Source of the DNA: Nocardioides marinisabuli
Lineage (GTDB): Bacteria; Actinomycetota; Actinomycetes; Propionibacteriales; Nocardioidaceae
Length of the DNA: 64,000 nt
Assembly (NCBI RefSeq): GCF_013466785.1
Contig: NZ_CP059163.1
Span: 2,170,001-2,234,000 of the forward strand
Direction: 5' to 3'
This document shows positions 35,458-45,787 of the stretch, one piece after another. Positions within the stretch are counted from its first letter, which is position 1, and every line of letters starts with the position of its first letter. The position numbers and the translations under genes were made by a program. The notes under the pieces are model-generated. The model saw only the letters and a list, made by a program, of their open reading frames with translations, did not search any database and was not told the origin of the DNA.

Positions 35458-36411
35458 ATGAACCGACACCTCCGCACGGCCGCCCTCGCGACCGCCGCCA
35501 CCCTGACCCTCGCGGCCTGCAGCACCGGCAACGAGGAGCCCACCACCGGCCAGGCCGGGGAGGCCGCCGACGAGTGCGTGATCGGCATGACCCAGATCAA
35601 CCAGACCGCCACCTTCTTCACCCAGATGAACGAGGGTGCCCAGGAGGCCGCCGAGGCCGCCGGGTGCGAGCTGCAGATCGCCAACGCCAACAACGACTCC
35701 GCCAAGCAGAGCAGCGACATCGAGAACTTCGTCGCGCAGGGCGTCACCGGTCTCATCGTCGTGGCCATCGACGTCAACGGCGTGCTGCCCGCCCTCGAGC
35801 AGGCCACCCGCGAGGGCATCCGCTCGGTGGCCATCGACGCCGAGCTCGAGGAGGGCGCCGTCGACACCTTCGTCGGTGTCGACAACGAGGCCGCCGGCGC
35901 CGAGGCCGGCCAGTGGGCCGTCGACCAGGGCCTGGTCGACGGGGCGTCGTACGGCGTCGTCGACGCGCGCAGCTCCTTCATCCAGAACCAGCGCGAGGAC
36001 AGCTTCCGCGAGGTCATCGACGGGGCCGGTGCGACCTTCACCCAGGCCGTCGACGGCGAGAACGTGCAGGAGCAGGCCGCCACCGCCGCCCAGAACCTGG
36101 TCACCGCCCAGCGCAACCTCGACTTCGTCTACACCACCGGCGAGCCCGCCACCGTCGGTGCCGTCGCTGCCCTCGACGCCGACGGCGACACCAAGGTCAT
36201 CGGCTGGGACCTCACCGCCGAGGTCATCGCCGGCATCGACTCCGGCCTGGTCACCGCCGTCGTGCAGCAGGACCCGCGCCAGGAGGGCGTCGAGGCCGTC
36301 AACGAGCTCGCCGCGATCCTCGACGGCGAGGAGCCCGCCGGCTTCATCCCGGTGCCGATCACCATCGTGACCGCCGACAACGTCGACGAGTACCGCGAGA
36401 TCTTCGAGTGA
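35458..36411 (+). CDS. sugar/ribosyl ABC importer substrate-binding lipoprotein (RbsB-like)
   Basis: 317 residues. Signal peptide with lipobox LAAC (TLTLAACSTG) and a periplasmic-binding type-1 fold: GMTQINQTATFFTQMNEGAQ, ANANNDSAKQSSDIENFVAQ, GVTGLIVVAIDVNGVLPALE, IGWDLTAEVIAGIDSGLV. This class binds ribose, other pentoses, inositol or nucleoside-like sugars. ATG 35458 is preceded by GAGGACACC. First gene of a seven-gene operon with mostly 4-nt overlaps. Confidence 0.9.
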   Translation: MNRHLRTAALATAATLTLAACSTGNEEPTTGQAGEAADECVIGMTQINQTATFFTQMNEGAQEAAEAAGCELQIANANNDSAKQSSDIENFVAQGVTGLIVVAIDVNGVLPALEQATREGIRSVAIDAELEEGAVDTFVGVDNEAAGAEAGQWAVDQGLVDGASYGVVDARSSFIQNQREDSFREVIDGAGATFTQAVDGENVQEQAATAAQNLVTAQRNLDFVYTTGEPATVGAVAALDADGDTKVIGWDLTAEVIAGIDSGLVTAVVQQDPRQEGVEAVNELAAILDGEEPAGFIPVPITIVTADNVDEYREIFE

Positions 36412-37160
36412 CGGCGCCGACCAAGGACGTCTCCGTGCCGCGCGTGGAGATGCGCGGCATCCGCAAGAGCTTCGGCGCGCTCGACGTGCTGCGCGGGGTC
36501 GACCTGACCGTGGGTCGCGGCGAGGTCGTCGGCCTCGTCGGCGACAACGGCGCGGGCAAGTCGACGCTGATGAAGATGCTCGCCGGCGCGGTGATCCCCG
36601 ACCAGGGCGAGATCAGCGTCGACGGCGCGCTGCTGACCCACCCGGGTCCGCGGGCGGCGCGGGCCGCTGGCATCGAGATGGTCTACCAGGACCTGGCGCT
36701 GTGCAACGACGTCGACGTGGCCGGCAACCTCTTCCTGGGTCGCGAGATCTACCGCCCCTTCAGCCGCCGCCTCGACCACGACCGGATGCACGAGGAGGCC
36801 GCGCGCGACCTGGCCACCCTCCACATCCGGATCAAGGACACCCGCCAGCTGGTGGCCAACATGTCCGGCGGCCAGCGCCAGGCCATCGCCATCGCCCGTG
36901 CGGTCACCTTCGAGCCCAAGGTGCTGGTGCTCGACGAGCCCACCGCCGCGCTCGCGGCCCGCGAGGTCGAGATGACCCTGCAGCTGATCCGCGACGTCTC
37001 CGCCCGCGGGGTCAGCGTCGTGCTGATCACCCACCGGCTCCAGGACCTCTTCGAGGTGGCCGACCGGTTCGTCGTCCTGCACGAGGGCGTCACGCACCGC
37101 GAGCTCGTCCCAGCCGAAACCGACCTCGGCGGTCTGGTGACCGCGATGATGGGGAAGTGA
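36408..37160 (+). CDS. ABC importer ATPase (single-domain RbsA/FrcA type)
   Basis: 250 residues with one ATPase domain: Walker A GDNGAGKSTLMKMLAGA, signature MSGGQRQAIAIARAV, Walker B VLVLDEPTAAL, H-loop LITHRL. Rbs-type ATPases are usually double; single-domain forms as in FrcA work as homodimers. GTG 36408 overlaps the preceding stop (GTGA). Confidence 0.92.
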   Translation: MTAPTKDVSVPRVEMRGIRKSFGALDVLRGVDLTVGRGEVVGLVGDNGAGKSTLMKMLAGAVIPDQGEISVDGALLTHPGPRAARAAGIEMVYQDLALCNDVDVAGNLFLGREIYRPFSRRLDHDRMHEEAARDLATLHIRIKDTRQLVANMSGGQRQAIAIARAVTFEPKVLVLDEPTAALAAREVEMTLQLIRDVSARGVSVVLITHRLQDLFEVADRFVVLHEGVTHRELVPAETDLGGLVTAMMGK

Positions 37161-37164
37161 CACC

Positions 37165-38166
37165 GTGAGCACCCAGACCGCCGCCCCGGCGCCCACCGGC
37201 AACCGCAAGGGCGCCCGCCAGGACTACGTCACCCGCAACTTCGGCGTGCTGTCGATCCTGGCCGTCCTCGCCGTGCTGTTCGTCTTCTTCAGCCTGCAGA
37301 CCGACGTCTTCCTGACCACCAACAACCTGGTCAACGTCGCCCGCCAGGTCGCGCCGACCGTGATCGTCGCGGTCGCGATGACCTTCGTGATCACCACCGG
37401 CAGCATCGACCTGTCCGTCGGCTCCATCGTCGGGCTCACCGCCGCCGCGCTCGCGATCTTCGCCGAGAGCCGCAACCCGCTGATCGCGCTCGCGCTCACC
37501 CTCGTGCTCGGCCTGGGCATCGGGATGATCAACGGCGCGCTGACCGCCTACGGCCAGCTGCAGTCCTTCATCGTCACCCTTGCCGCGCTCACCGCGGTGC
37601 GCGGCCTCGCGCTGCTGATCACCGACGGCTACAGCACCCCGATCACCTCCGAGTGGCTGCTCCCGATCGGCAACGGCAAGCTCGCCGGCCTCTACGCCCC
37701 CACCTGGATCGCCGTCGCGACCGTGGCGCTCGGGTGGTACGCCTTCAACCACACCCGCTTCGGGCGGTACGTCGTCGCGACCGGCTCCAACGCCGAGTCG
37801 CTGCGCCGCGCCGGTGTCGACGTACGCCGCATCCAGCTGGCCGTGCTGACCCTCACCGGGCTCGCCGCGGCGCTGGCCGGTGTCATCACCGCCAGCCGGC
37901 TGGCCAGCGGGTCGGCCAACTCGGGCACCCTCTTCGAGCTCGAGGTCATCACGGCCGTGGTGCTCGGCGGCACCGCCCTGATGGGCGGCAAGGGCTCGAT
38001 CATCGGCTCGGCCATCGGCGCGGTCACCCTGGGCGTCATCAGCAACGGGCTGGTCCTGCTGCGGGTCGACGTCTACTGGGTGCCCATCACCCAGGGCCTG
38101 ATCCTGATCGTGGCGATCCTGCTCAACGCCAAGCTGTTCGGCCGCGTCTCCGGTCAGAAGGGCTGA
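37165..38166 (+). CDS. ABC importer permease (RbsC-like)
   Basis: 333 residues, about ten helices. TFVITTGSIDLSVGSIVGLT is the hallmark of the RbsC/XylH permease family and ITAVVLGGTALMGGKGSIIG is the C-terminal conserved loop. Starts at GTG 37165, 4 nt after the ATPase stop. Confidence 0.93.
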   Translation: MSTQTAAPAPTGNRKGARQDYVTRNFGVLSILAVLAVLFVFFSLQTDVFLTTNNLVNVARQVAPTVIVAVAMTFVITTGSIDLSVGSIVGLTAAALAIFAESRNPLIALALTLVLGLGIGMINGALTAYGQLQSFIVTLAALTAVRGLALLITDGYSTPITSEWLLPIGNGKLAGLYAPTWIAVATVALGWYAFNHTRFGRYVVATGSNAESLRRAGVDVRRIQLAVLTLTGLAAALAGVITASRLASGSANSGTLFELEVITAVVLGGTALMGGKGSIIGSAIGAVTLGVISNGLVLLRVDVYWVPITQGLILIVAILLNAKLFGRVSGQKG

Positions 38167-38173
38167 TCGCCCC

Positions 38174-39253
38174 GTGACCGACCAGCCCGACGAGGCGGTG
38201 GCGACCGTCGAGACCGTTCGGGGGCCCGTGCCCGTGGACGAGCTCGGGATCACCCTGAGCCACGAGCACCTGCTCAACGACGTGTCGTCGTGGTGGGCGC
38301 CCAGCACCTCCCGGGGCCTCGACGCCGACGCCTTCGCCGACGCCCCCGTCAGCGAGGAGGTGCTCTGGGACCTGCGCCAGGACCCCTTCGGCAACCGGGC
38401 CAACCTGGCCCTCGACGACGTCGACGTGGCCTGCGCCGAGCTCGACCGCTTCGCCGCCCTGGGTGGCGGCACCGTCGTCGAGACCACCGGCTGGGGGATC
38501 GGCCGCGACCTGGCCGGGCTCCGCACGATCTCGGAGCGCACCGGGGTGCACGTGGTGGCCGGCACCGGCTTCTACCTCGAGGCCTCCCACCCGGTCGACC
38601 TGCTGGCCCTGGGTGCCGACGGCGTGACCGAGCGCATCCTCACCGACCTGCGCGACGGCGAGGACGGGGTGCGCCCCGGCATCATCGGCGAGATCGGCGT
38701 CAGCGCCGACTTCACCCCCGCCGAGCAGGTCAGCCTGCGCGGTGCCCTGGCCGCGCAGGCCGAGACCGGGCTGCCGGTGCAGGTCCACCTGCCCGGCTGG
38801 TTCCGGCTCGCCGGGGAGGTGCTCGACCTCGCCGAGAGCACCGGCGCCGACCCCACCAAGGTCGTCCTGTGCCACATGGGCCCGTCGGGCGACGACCCCG
38901 ACTACCAGCGCGCGGTGATGGACCGCGGCGCGTGGGTCCAGTACGACATGATCGGGATGGAGGTCTTCTACGCCGACCAGGGCGTGCAGTCCCCCTCCGA
39001 CGAGCTCAACGCCGCCCACCTGGCCCGGCTGGTCCGCGACGGCTACGGCGCGCAGCTGCTGCTCAGCCAGGACGTCTTCGTCAAGTCGCTCCTGCGCCGC
39101 CACGGCGGCCCGGGCTACGCCCACCTGCTCCAGTACTTCGTGCCCCGTCTGCACCGTCATGGTCTGGACGACGCGCAGGTGCTGTCCCTGCTCACCGACA
39201 ACCCGCGCCGCCTCTTCAGCGGTCGCGAACACCACCCCGAGGAGACACCGTGA
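38174..39253 (+). CDS. phosphotriesterase-homology (PHP) family metal hydrolase
   Basis: 359 residues, TIM-barrel amidohydrolase. Metal ligands: HEHLLND (HxH) at about residue 36, E in IIGEIGVSADF (Glu in place of the carboxylated Lys of phosphotriesterase, as in PHP/YhfV), H in VQVHLPGW, H in VVLCHMGPSG and D in LLLSQDVFVKS. Members hydrolyse lactones or phosphosugar-like esters. In this operon it might open a sugar lactone or a ribosyl ester, which is inference. GTG 38174, 7 nt after the permease stop. Confidence 0.85.
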   Translation: MTDQPDEAVATVETVRGPVPVDELGITLSHEHLLNDVSSWWAPSTSRGLDADAFADAPVSEEVLWDLRQDPFGNRANLALDDVDVACAELDRFAALGGGTVVETTGWGIGRDLAGLRTISERTGVHVVAGTGFYLEASHPVDLLALGADGVTERILTDLRDGEDGVRPGIIGEIGVSADFTPAEQVSLRGALAAQAETGLPVQVHLPGWFRLAGEVLDLAESTGADPTKVVLCHMGPSGDDPDYQRAVMDRGAWVQYDMIGMEVFYADQGVQSPSDELNAAHLARLVRDGYGAQLLLSQDVFVKSLLRRHGGPGYAHLLQYFVPRLHRHGLDDAQVLSLLTDNPRRLFSGREHHPEETP

Positions 39254-40005
39254 CCCGCGTCCTGCTGGCCGGCGAGAGCTGGATCTCGACCGCCACCCAT
39301 GTGAAGGGCTTCGACGAGTTCTCGAGCACCACGTTCCACACCGGCGCGGACGCGTTCATCGCGGCCGCCGCCAGCGAGGGCCTGGAGATCGAGCAGATGT
39401 ACGCCCACGACGTGCCCGGGTCCTTCCCCCGCACCGTCGAGGCGCTGTCCGAGTACGACGTCGTGATCCTCTCCGACGTCGGCGCCAACAGCTTCGTGCT
39501 GTCCCCGGAGGTCTTCCTCGAGGGCCGCCGCACCGGCAACCCGCTTCTGGCCCTGGCCGAGTGGACCCGTGGCGGCGGCGGTCTGATGATGGCCGGCGGC
39601 TACCTCAGCTTCACCGGCTTCCAGGCCCGCGCCAACTTCGCCCGCACCGCCGTGGCCGACGTGCTGCCGGTGACGATGCTCGACTGCGACGACCGCGTCG
39701 AGGCGCCCCAGGGCGTCGCGGTCTCGGTCGGCGACCCCACCCACCCGGCCGCCGCCGGCTGGGGCGAGCTGGTGGGCTCCGCGCCCACCCTGCTCGGCTA
39801 CAACGTCGTGCACCCCCGCGAGGACGCCGACGTGGTCGCCACCGTCGACGGCGACGTGCTGGTCGCGACCCGCGAGGTCGGCGAGGGCCGCTCCCTGGTG
39901 TGGACCTCCGACATCGGCCCGCACTGGTGCCCCGAGGACTTCCTGGCCTGGGACGGCTTCGCGCCCCTCGTCGGCGGCATGCTGCGCTGGCTGGCCAAGG
40001 CATGA
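39250..40005 (+). CDS. glutamine-amidotransferase-like protein (PF07090-like)
   Basis: 251 residues: VLLAGESWISTATHVKGFDE, FHTGADAFIAAA, YDVVILSDVGANSFVLSPE, WTRGGGGLMMAGGYLSFTGF and GHWRC-like end WTSDIGPHWCPEDFLAWDGF. It resembles the class I glutamine-amidotransferase-like family PF07090, whose function is unknown; the classical nucleophile elbow is replaced by MAGGYLSF. Translationally coupled on both sides by 4-nt overlaps, so it belongs to the pathway. Confidence 0.75.
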   Translation: MTRVLLAGESWISTATHVKGFDEFSSTTFHTGADAFIAAAASEGLEIEQMYAHDVPGSFPRTVEALSEYDVVILSDVGANSFVLSPEVFLEGRRTGNPLLALAEWTRGGGGLMMAGGYLSFTGFQARANFARTAVADVLPVTMLDCDDRVEAPQGVAVSVGDPTHPAAAGWGELVGSAPTLLGYNVVHPREDADVVATVDGDVLVATREVGEGRSLVWTSDIGPHWCPEDFLAWDGFAPLVGGMLRWLAKA

Positions 40006-40955
40006 GCGCCGCCACCCCGGTGCCGGTGCTGCTCGACTGCGACCCCGGCCACGACGACGCCGTCGCCATCCTGCTGGCCCTCGGCTCGCCCGACATCCGA
40101 CTGCTCGGCATCACCAGCTGCTTCGGCAACTGCGCGGTCGAGGACGCCACCCGCAACGCCCAGCGGGTCCTGGCGCTGGCCGGACGCGAGGACGTCCCGG
40201 TCGCCGTCGGCGCGGCCGGGCCGATGCGCGGCGAGCTCGCCCTGGGCAACTACGTGCACGGCATCAGCGGTCTCGACGGGCCCGAGCTGCCCGAGCCGAC
40301 CGTCGCCCCGGTCGAGGAGACGGCCGTGCAGTTCCTGGCCCGCACCCTCGACGAGTCGCCCGAGCCGGTCACCGTCGTGGTGACCGGGCCGATGACCAAC
40401 CTCGGCCACCTGCTCACCGAGCGCCCCGACCTGACCGAGAAGATCCGCGAGCTGATCTTCATGGGCGGCTCCACCGAGCGCGGCAACCACACCCCGACGG
40501 CGGAGTTCAACACCTACGCCGACCCGGAGGCGCTCGACGTGGTGCTCCGCTCGGGGGTGCTGCTGCGGATGGTCGGGCTCAACCTGACCCACCAGGCGCT
40601 GGCCACCCCGGCCGTGGTGGCCCGGATGTCGGAGATGCCGCACGAGGTCGGGCGCACCTGCGCGGCCTGGATGGGCTTCTTCGGCGACTCCTACCACCGG
40701 ATCTGGGAGTTCGACGCGCCGCCCGTGCACGACCCCTGCACGATCGCGCCGCTGCTCGACCCCGACGTGATCGGCTGGCGCGACTGCTTCGTGGCCGTCG
40801 AGCTCGACGGCACCTGGACCCGCGGGACCACGGTGGTCGACCTCCACGACCGCTACCCCGACGAGGAGGCCAACGTGCAGGTGGCGCTCGACCTCGACGC
40901 CGAGCGCTACTGGGACCTGGTCCTCGCCGCGCTCGACCACCTGGGAGCGCCGTGA
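40002..40955 (+). CDS. inosine/uridine-preferring nucleoside hydrolase family protein
   Basis: 317 residues. N-terminal VPVLLDCDPGHDDAVAILLA is the calcium-binding DxDxxxDD motif; ITSCFGNCAVEDATRNAQRV, VVVTGPMTNLGHLL, FMGGSTERGNHTPTAEFN (active site, with the N-x-x-x-DPEA segment after it) and PPVHDPCTIAPLL (metal-binding D) are conserved. It splits N-glycosidic bonds of nucleosides to ribose and base. Followed with a 4-nt overlap by ribokinase, which fits ribose salvage. Confidence 0.92.
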   Translation: MSAATPVPVLLDCDPGHDDAVAILLALGSPDIRLLGITSCFGNCAVEDATRNAQRVLALAGREDVPVAVGAAGPMRGELALGNYVHGISGLDGPELPEPTVAPVEETAVQFLARTLDESPEPVTVVVTGPMTNLGHLLTERPDLTEKIRELIFMGGSTERGNHTPTAEFNTYADPEALDVVLRSGVLLRMVGLNLTHQALATPAVVARMSEMPHEVGRTCAAWMGFFGDSYHRIWEFDAPPVHDPCTIAPLLDPDVIGWRDCFVAVELDGTWTRGTTVVDLHDRYPDEEANVQVALDLDAERYWDLVLAALDHLGAP

Positions 40956-41863
40956 CCGGCGGCGGCGCGGGCGGCCTGGTCTGCGTGGTGGGGGCCTTGA
41001 ACGAGGACACGACGCTGCGCGTGAGCACGCTCCCCGACCCGGGGGAGACCACCCTGACCAGCGGCGGTCGGCTCACCTCGCCAGGCGGCAAGGGCGCCAA
41101 CCAGGCCGCGGCCGCTGCCGTCCTGGGCGCCCGGGTCGTGATGGTCGGCGCAGTCGGCGACGACGAGCCCGGCGAGCGCTCGCTCGCCGCGCTGAACGAG
41201 GTCGGTGTCGACCTGTGGTCGGTGCTCCGACGCGACGAGGTCGGCACCGGCATCGCGGTGATCACCGTCGACGACGACGGCGAGAACACCATCGTGGTCG
41301 ACGCCGGGGCCAACGCCACCCTCACCGCCGAGGAGGTGGCGGCCGCCGTCGCGGACGCGCGCCCCGACGTGCTGCTGCTGCAGCTCGAGGTGCCGCAGGA
41401 CGCGGTGGCCGCGGCGGCCGAGGCCGCCGGTGAGGCCCTGGTGGTGCTCAACCCGGCGCCGATGCCCGCCGACGCCACCGTGGTGCGCGCGCTGCTGCCC
41501 CGGGTCGACGTGCTGGTGCCCAACCGCGGCGAGCTCGGCCGGCTGGCCGGTCGCCCGGAGCCTGTCGACGAGGCCGAGGTCGGGGCCTGCGTCGCCGCGC
41601 TCGAGCACGACGGCAGCGTCGTGGTGACCCTCGGTGCCGACGGTGCGCTGTGCTTCGAGAAGGGCGCCGAGCCGGTCGCCGTGCCGGGCGTGCCCACCGA
41701 GGCGCGTGACGCCAGCGGGGCCGGCGACGTCTTCTGCGGCACCCTGGCCCAGCAGCTGGCCGGCGGCACCGGCCTGCTGGAGGCCGTGCGGCACGCCAAC
41801 GCGCTGGCCGCGGCCAGCACCGTGCACGCCGGTGCGCGCGTGCGCGCCGAGCTGGCCCCCTGA
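40952..41863 (+). CDS. rbsK: ribokinase (PfkB family)
   Basis: 303 residues. SPGGKGANQAAAAAVLGARV (sugar-binding signature 1) and ARDASGAGDVFCGTLAQQLA (signature 2 with catalytic Asp and anion hole) are present; NPAPMPADATVVRALLPRVD is typical of ribokinases. Phosphorylates the ribose released by the nucleoside hydrolase. GTG 40952 overlaps that gene by 4 nt. Last gene of the LacI-controlled operon; a hairpin follows at 41868. Confidence 0.92.
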   Translation: MTGGGAGGLVCVVGALNEDTTLRVSTLPDPGETTLTSGGRLTSPGGKGANQAAAAAVLGARVVMVGAVGDDEPGERSLAALNEVGVDLWSVLRRDEVGTGIAVITVDDDGENTIVVDAGANATLTAEEVAAAVADARPDVLLLQLEVPQDAVAAAAEAAGEALVVLNPAPMPADATVVRALLPRVDVLVPNRGELGRLAGRPEPVDEAEVGACVAALEHDGSVVVTLGADGALCFEKGAEPVAVPGVPTEARDASGAGDVFCGTLAQQLAGGTGLLEAVRHANALAAASTVHAGARVRAELAP

Positions 41864-41867
41864 CGCC

Positions 41868-41903
41868 CGGCCTGCCGGTGGTCCTCAGGCCGCCGGCAGG
41901 CCG
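41868..41903. terminator. hairpin between convergent rbsK and M20 gene
   Basis: CGGCCTGCCGG (41868-41878) pairs exactly with CCGGCAGGCCG (41893-41903), an 11-bp stem with a 14-nt loop. The right arm lies over the last codons of the M20 gene. It can fold from either strand; no T-run follows. Confidence 0.6.
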
Positions 41904-43036
41904 TCGGCTGCGAGCAGGTGCAGCGCCGCACCGGTCGCCAGGACCGCCTCGTCGAAGACGGCGTCGGCGGCGTGGTTGAAGGCGTCGTGCCCCGGCACCT
42001 GCGCGCCCAGGTAGACCATCGCCCCCGGCCAGCGCTGCAGGAAGTAGGAGAAGTCCTCGATCACCATCGAGGGTTCGACCATCTCCACCAGCTCGGCGCG
42101 ACCGCCGACCGCGGCCCGCACCCGGTCGACGTACGCCGCGTCGTTGACGACCGCGGGGTAGCCCTCGGTGATCGTCGTGCTCGCCTCGACCCCGATCTCG
42201 GCGGCCGTGGCGCCCGCCAGGTCGGTGAGCTCGCGGTGCAGCGTCTCGCGCCGGCCCGCCGAGAGCGTGCGCGTGGTGCCGCGCAGCCGGCCGTAGGTGG
42301 GGATCACGTTGACGGTGTTGCCGATCAACGACTCGGTGACGGTCGCGACCAGGTGCTCGTCGGCGGCCAGCTCGGCGACCCGACGGCGCAGCCGGCCGAC
42401 GAGCTCGCCGGCCGCCTCGACCGGGTTGCCGGCCAGGTGCGGCTGACTCGCGTGCGCACCCGGCCCCGCGTAGTCGACACGGAACCAGTCGCCGAAGGCC
42501 ATGAAGGTGCCGGCGCGCAGGTGCACGGTGTGGGCCGGCCAGGTGGCGTGCACGTGTATGGCGAACGCCTCGGCGTCGTCGAGCGCCAGGGCGGCGTGGC
42601 GCGCCAGGGTCGGCACCGCCCCGCGGTCGGTCTCCTCGCCGGGCTGGAAGACCAGGATCGTGCGGCGCCGGGGCGGCTGCTCGACCAGGCAGGCGGCCGC
42701 GCCGAGCAGCATCGCCATGTGCAGGTCGTGCCCGCAGGCGTGCATGGCGCCGTCGCGACGTGAGGGGTGCTCGACACCGCTGCGCTCGGTGACCGGCAGC
42801 GCGTCCATGTCGGCGCGCAGCACCACCGGGCGTTCGTCGGTCGTGCCCGGCACCTCGACGGTGACGCCCGCGCCCGGGTGCACGGTCGGTGCCAGACCCA
42901 GGCCCCGCAGGGCTTCCGCGACGTACGCGTGCGTGTCGGGCAGGTCGAGCCCGACCTCGGGCTCCTGGTGCAGCGCACGGCGGTGCGCGACCATCCAGTC
43001 CTGGCGTGCCGCGGCCTGCGACCATCGATCCGTCAC
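41885..43036 (-). CDS. M20-family amidohydrolase (N-acyl/hippurate hydrolase type)
   Basis: 383 residues. HRRALHQEPEVGLDLPDTHA, VVLRADMDALPV, MHACGHDLHMAMLLGAA (metal ligands), LVFQPGEETDRGAVPTL (catalytic Glu pair) and HAFNHAADAVFDE (C-terminal His ligand as DAFNH). Hydrolyses N-acyl amino acids or similar amides. GTG 43036 follows TACTCT (minus strand, 43044-43049) by 7 nt, suggesting a leaderless transcript. Convergent with ribokinase and divergent from the histidine kinase. Confidence 0.9.
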   Translation of the reverse strand: MTDRWSQAAARQDWMVAHRRALHQEPEVGLDLPDTHAYVAEALRGLGLAPTVHPGAGVTVEVPGTTDERPVVLRADMDALPVTERSGVEHPSRRDGAMHACGHDLHMAMLLGAAACLVEQPPRRRTILVFQPGEETDRGAVPTLARHAALALDDAEAFAIHVHATWPAHTVHLRAGTFMAFGDWFRVDYAGPGAHASQPHLAGNPVEAAGELVGRLRRRVAELAADEHLVATVTESLIGNTVNVIPTYGRLRGTTRTLSAGRRETLHRELTDLAGATAAEIGVEASTTITEGYPAVVNDAAYVDRVRAAVGGRAELVEMVEPSMVIEDFSYFLQRWPGAMVYLGAQVPGHDAFNHAADAVFDEAVLATGAALHLLAADGLPAA

Positions 43037-43131
43037 GGTCGCGAGAGTACCGGCGCGAGCGGCCCCACTCGGGGCGTCGGGCGCCCCGCGGACACCAGAC
43101 TTGACCCGGCGCTCTCGAACTACTGCCCCGG

Positions 43132-44289
<1,158 letters not shown>

Positions 44290-44497
44290 GGCTCGCCTCG
44301 ATGGCGGGCAGCTGTCGACGCACCGGCCGCTCGTGGCGTGGCACGCGATCCCGGAAATAAATCGAGCGGCTGACGGGCGCGTCGCTACTGTTCGCGTGCT
44401 CTGCTCCTCGCCGACGTCCGGTGCGGTTCCTGTCGCGTCACCCGCCCGCCGATCGTCGGGCGGCACGGCGCCTCTTCTGTGATGGAGTCACCCACCC

Positions 44498-45781
44498 ATG
44501 CAATCCGCCCGCTCCGTCGCGGTGGTCGCGGCCACCTGGCTGACCCTCGTCGGCACCGCCGCTGCCCTACCCGCCAGTGCCGGCGCATCCGTCATCCCTG
44601 ACCGCACCCCGGGCGTCGAGAGGGCCGACGCCGCCGACCGATCGGTCGAGCTGACGTACGAGTGGGGTGAGGGCTTCGCGTCGATCCCCAACTCCTACGA
44701 GTTCTGGCAGTACGACGAGACTTCCTGGCCCGACAACTTCTTCCTGTACTACCGGGTCGGCCAGACCCACCAGGACGGCCGCTTCTTCCCCGTCATGTCC
44801 TCGAACGCGAGCGACGAGGACGCGTGGCAGGCTCCCTCGACGTTCAGCTTCCGGATTCTCGAGCAGGACAGCACCCGTTCCCTCACCGGCGCAGGAACCA
44901 CGGTCCACGTGACCGTGACCAACATCCCCCAGGACGGCAAGCCGTCGGCCGACGACATCGCTCCTCCTACGGTGGTGAACGGCGCCTCGAACGCGGACTT
45001 CGGCAAGCCGTTCGACACGGGACGTCCGATCGCGAACATGGGCTCCGTCGGCCGCTCGGTCTCCATCTACGTGACCCACGACGAGGTGTCCGGCACCTGC
45101 TGTGCGGACACGGTGGAGTTCACGGTGGAGCCGCTGAACGAGCAGATGGCGACGTACTTCACCGTCAAGACGCCGCGGTACCGGGAGAACGGTTGGCAGA
45201 CCACGTACATGGACCTGGTCGCCAAGCGCGGGGCGCCAGTGCCGCCGCCGTCCTACTGGACCATGGACTGGTTCGACGTCGACTACACGGTCAACATCAC
45301 CAAGCACCACCCACGAGACACCGCGGTCACCAAGGACTTCACCTTCGACCGCACCGTGCAGTTCTCCGCCCCGACCATGAGGTTCGAGACCAAGCAGCCC
45401 CGGTTCTTCTTCCGCCGTGAAGTCGGCTACACCGTCTGGTCCGGGGTCGGTGTGGACGGCCACGGTGTCCAGTCCGGCTCCTACCAGCTGCACCTGAAGA
45501 AGCTGCCGGCGAGCCTGAGGCGGCACTTCTCCGTCGTCCTCGACAACCCCGCCCGTGCGACCCAGTACACCCAGCCCCGGGTAGGGATCAGGCCGCGCAC
45601 CAAGGAGGCGTTGAGGATGAGCTTCCCGCTGACCTGGCGCGCCAGCGTCGTGGATCGGGCGGGGGTGCGCCACTACACCGACTGGACGACGCACACGGTG
45701 AGTGGCGAGCGGGCCTGGAGGCCGGGTGCCGAGCGGCCCGGTCGGGGGCCCCTCGTCACCGCCCTCACCCCGCGTCGTTGA
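44498..45781 (+). CDS. secreted protein of unknown function
   Basis: 427 residues. A signal peptide (SVAVVAATWLTLVGTAAALP, cleavage near ASAGA) precedes a beta-rich acidic/aromatic region with no family that I recognise. A paired cysteine CC at about residue 205 (GTCCADTVEF) could be oxidised outside the cell. Two similar-sized halves can be imagined (about 45-200 and 205-395), each rich in Tyr, Trp and Thr, which suggests surface beta-sandwich domains. ATG 44498 has GGAG upstream. The lipase gene follows after 6 nt, so both are probably co-transcribed. Confidence 0.65.
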   Translation: MQSARSVAVVAATWLTLVGTAAALPASAGASVIPDRTPGVERADAADRSVELTYEWGEGFASIPNSYEFWQYDETSWPDNFFLYYRVGQTHQDGRFFPVMSSNASDEDAWQAPSTFSFRILEQDSTRSLTGAGTTVHVTVTNIPQDGKPSADDIAPPTVVNGASNADFGKPFDTGRPIANMGSVGRSVSIYVTHDEVSGTCCADTVEFTVEPLNEQMATYFTVKTPRYRENGWQTTYMDLVAKRGAPVPPPSYWTMDWFDVDYTVNITKHHPRDTAVTKDFTFDRTVQFSAPTMRFETKQPRFFFRREVGYTVWSGVGVDGHGVQSGSYQLHLKKLPASLRRHFSVVLDNPARATQYTQPRVGIRPRTKEALRMSFPLTWRASVVDRAGVRHYTDWTTHTVSGERAWRPGAERPGRGPLVTALTPRR

Positions 45782-45787
45782 CGGGGC

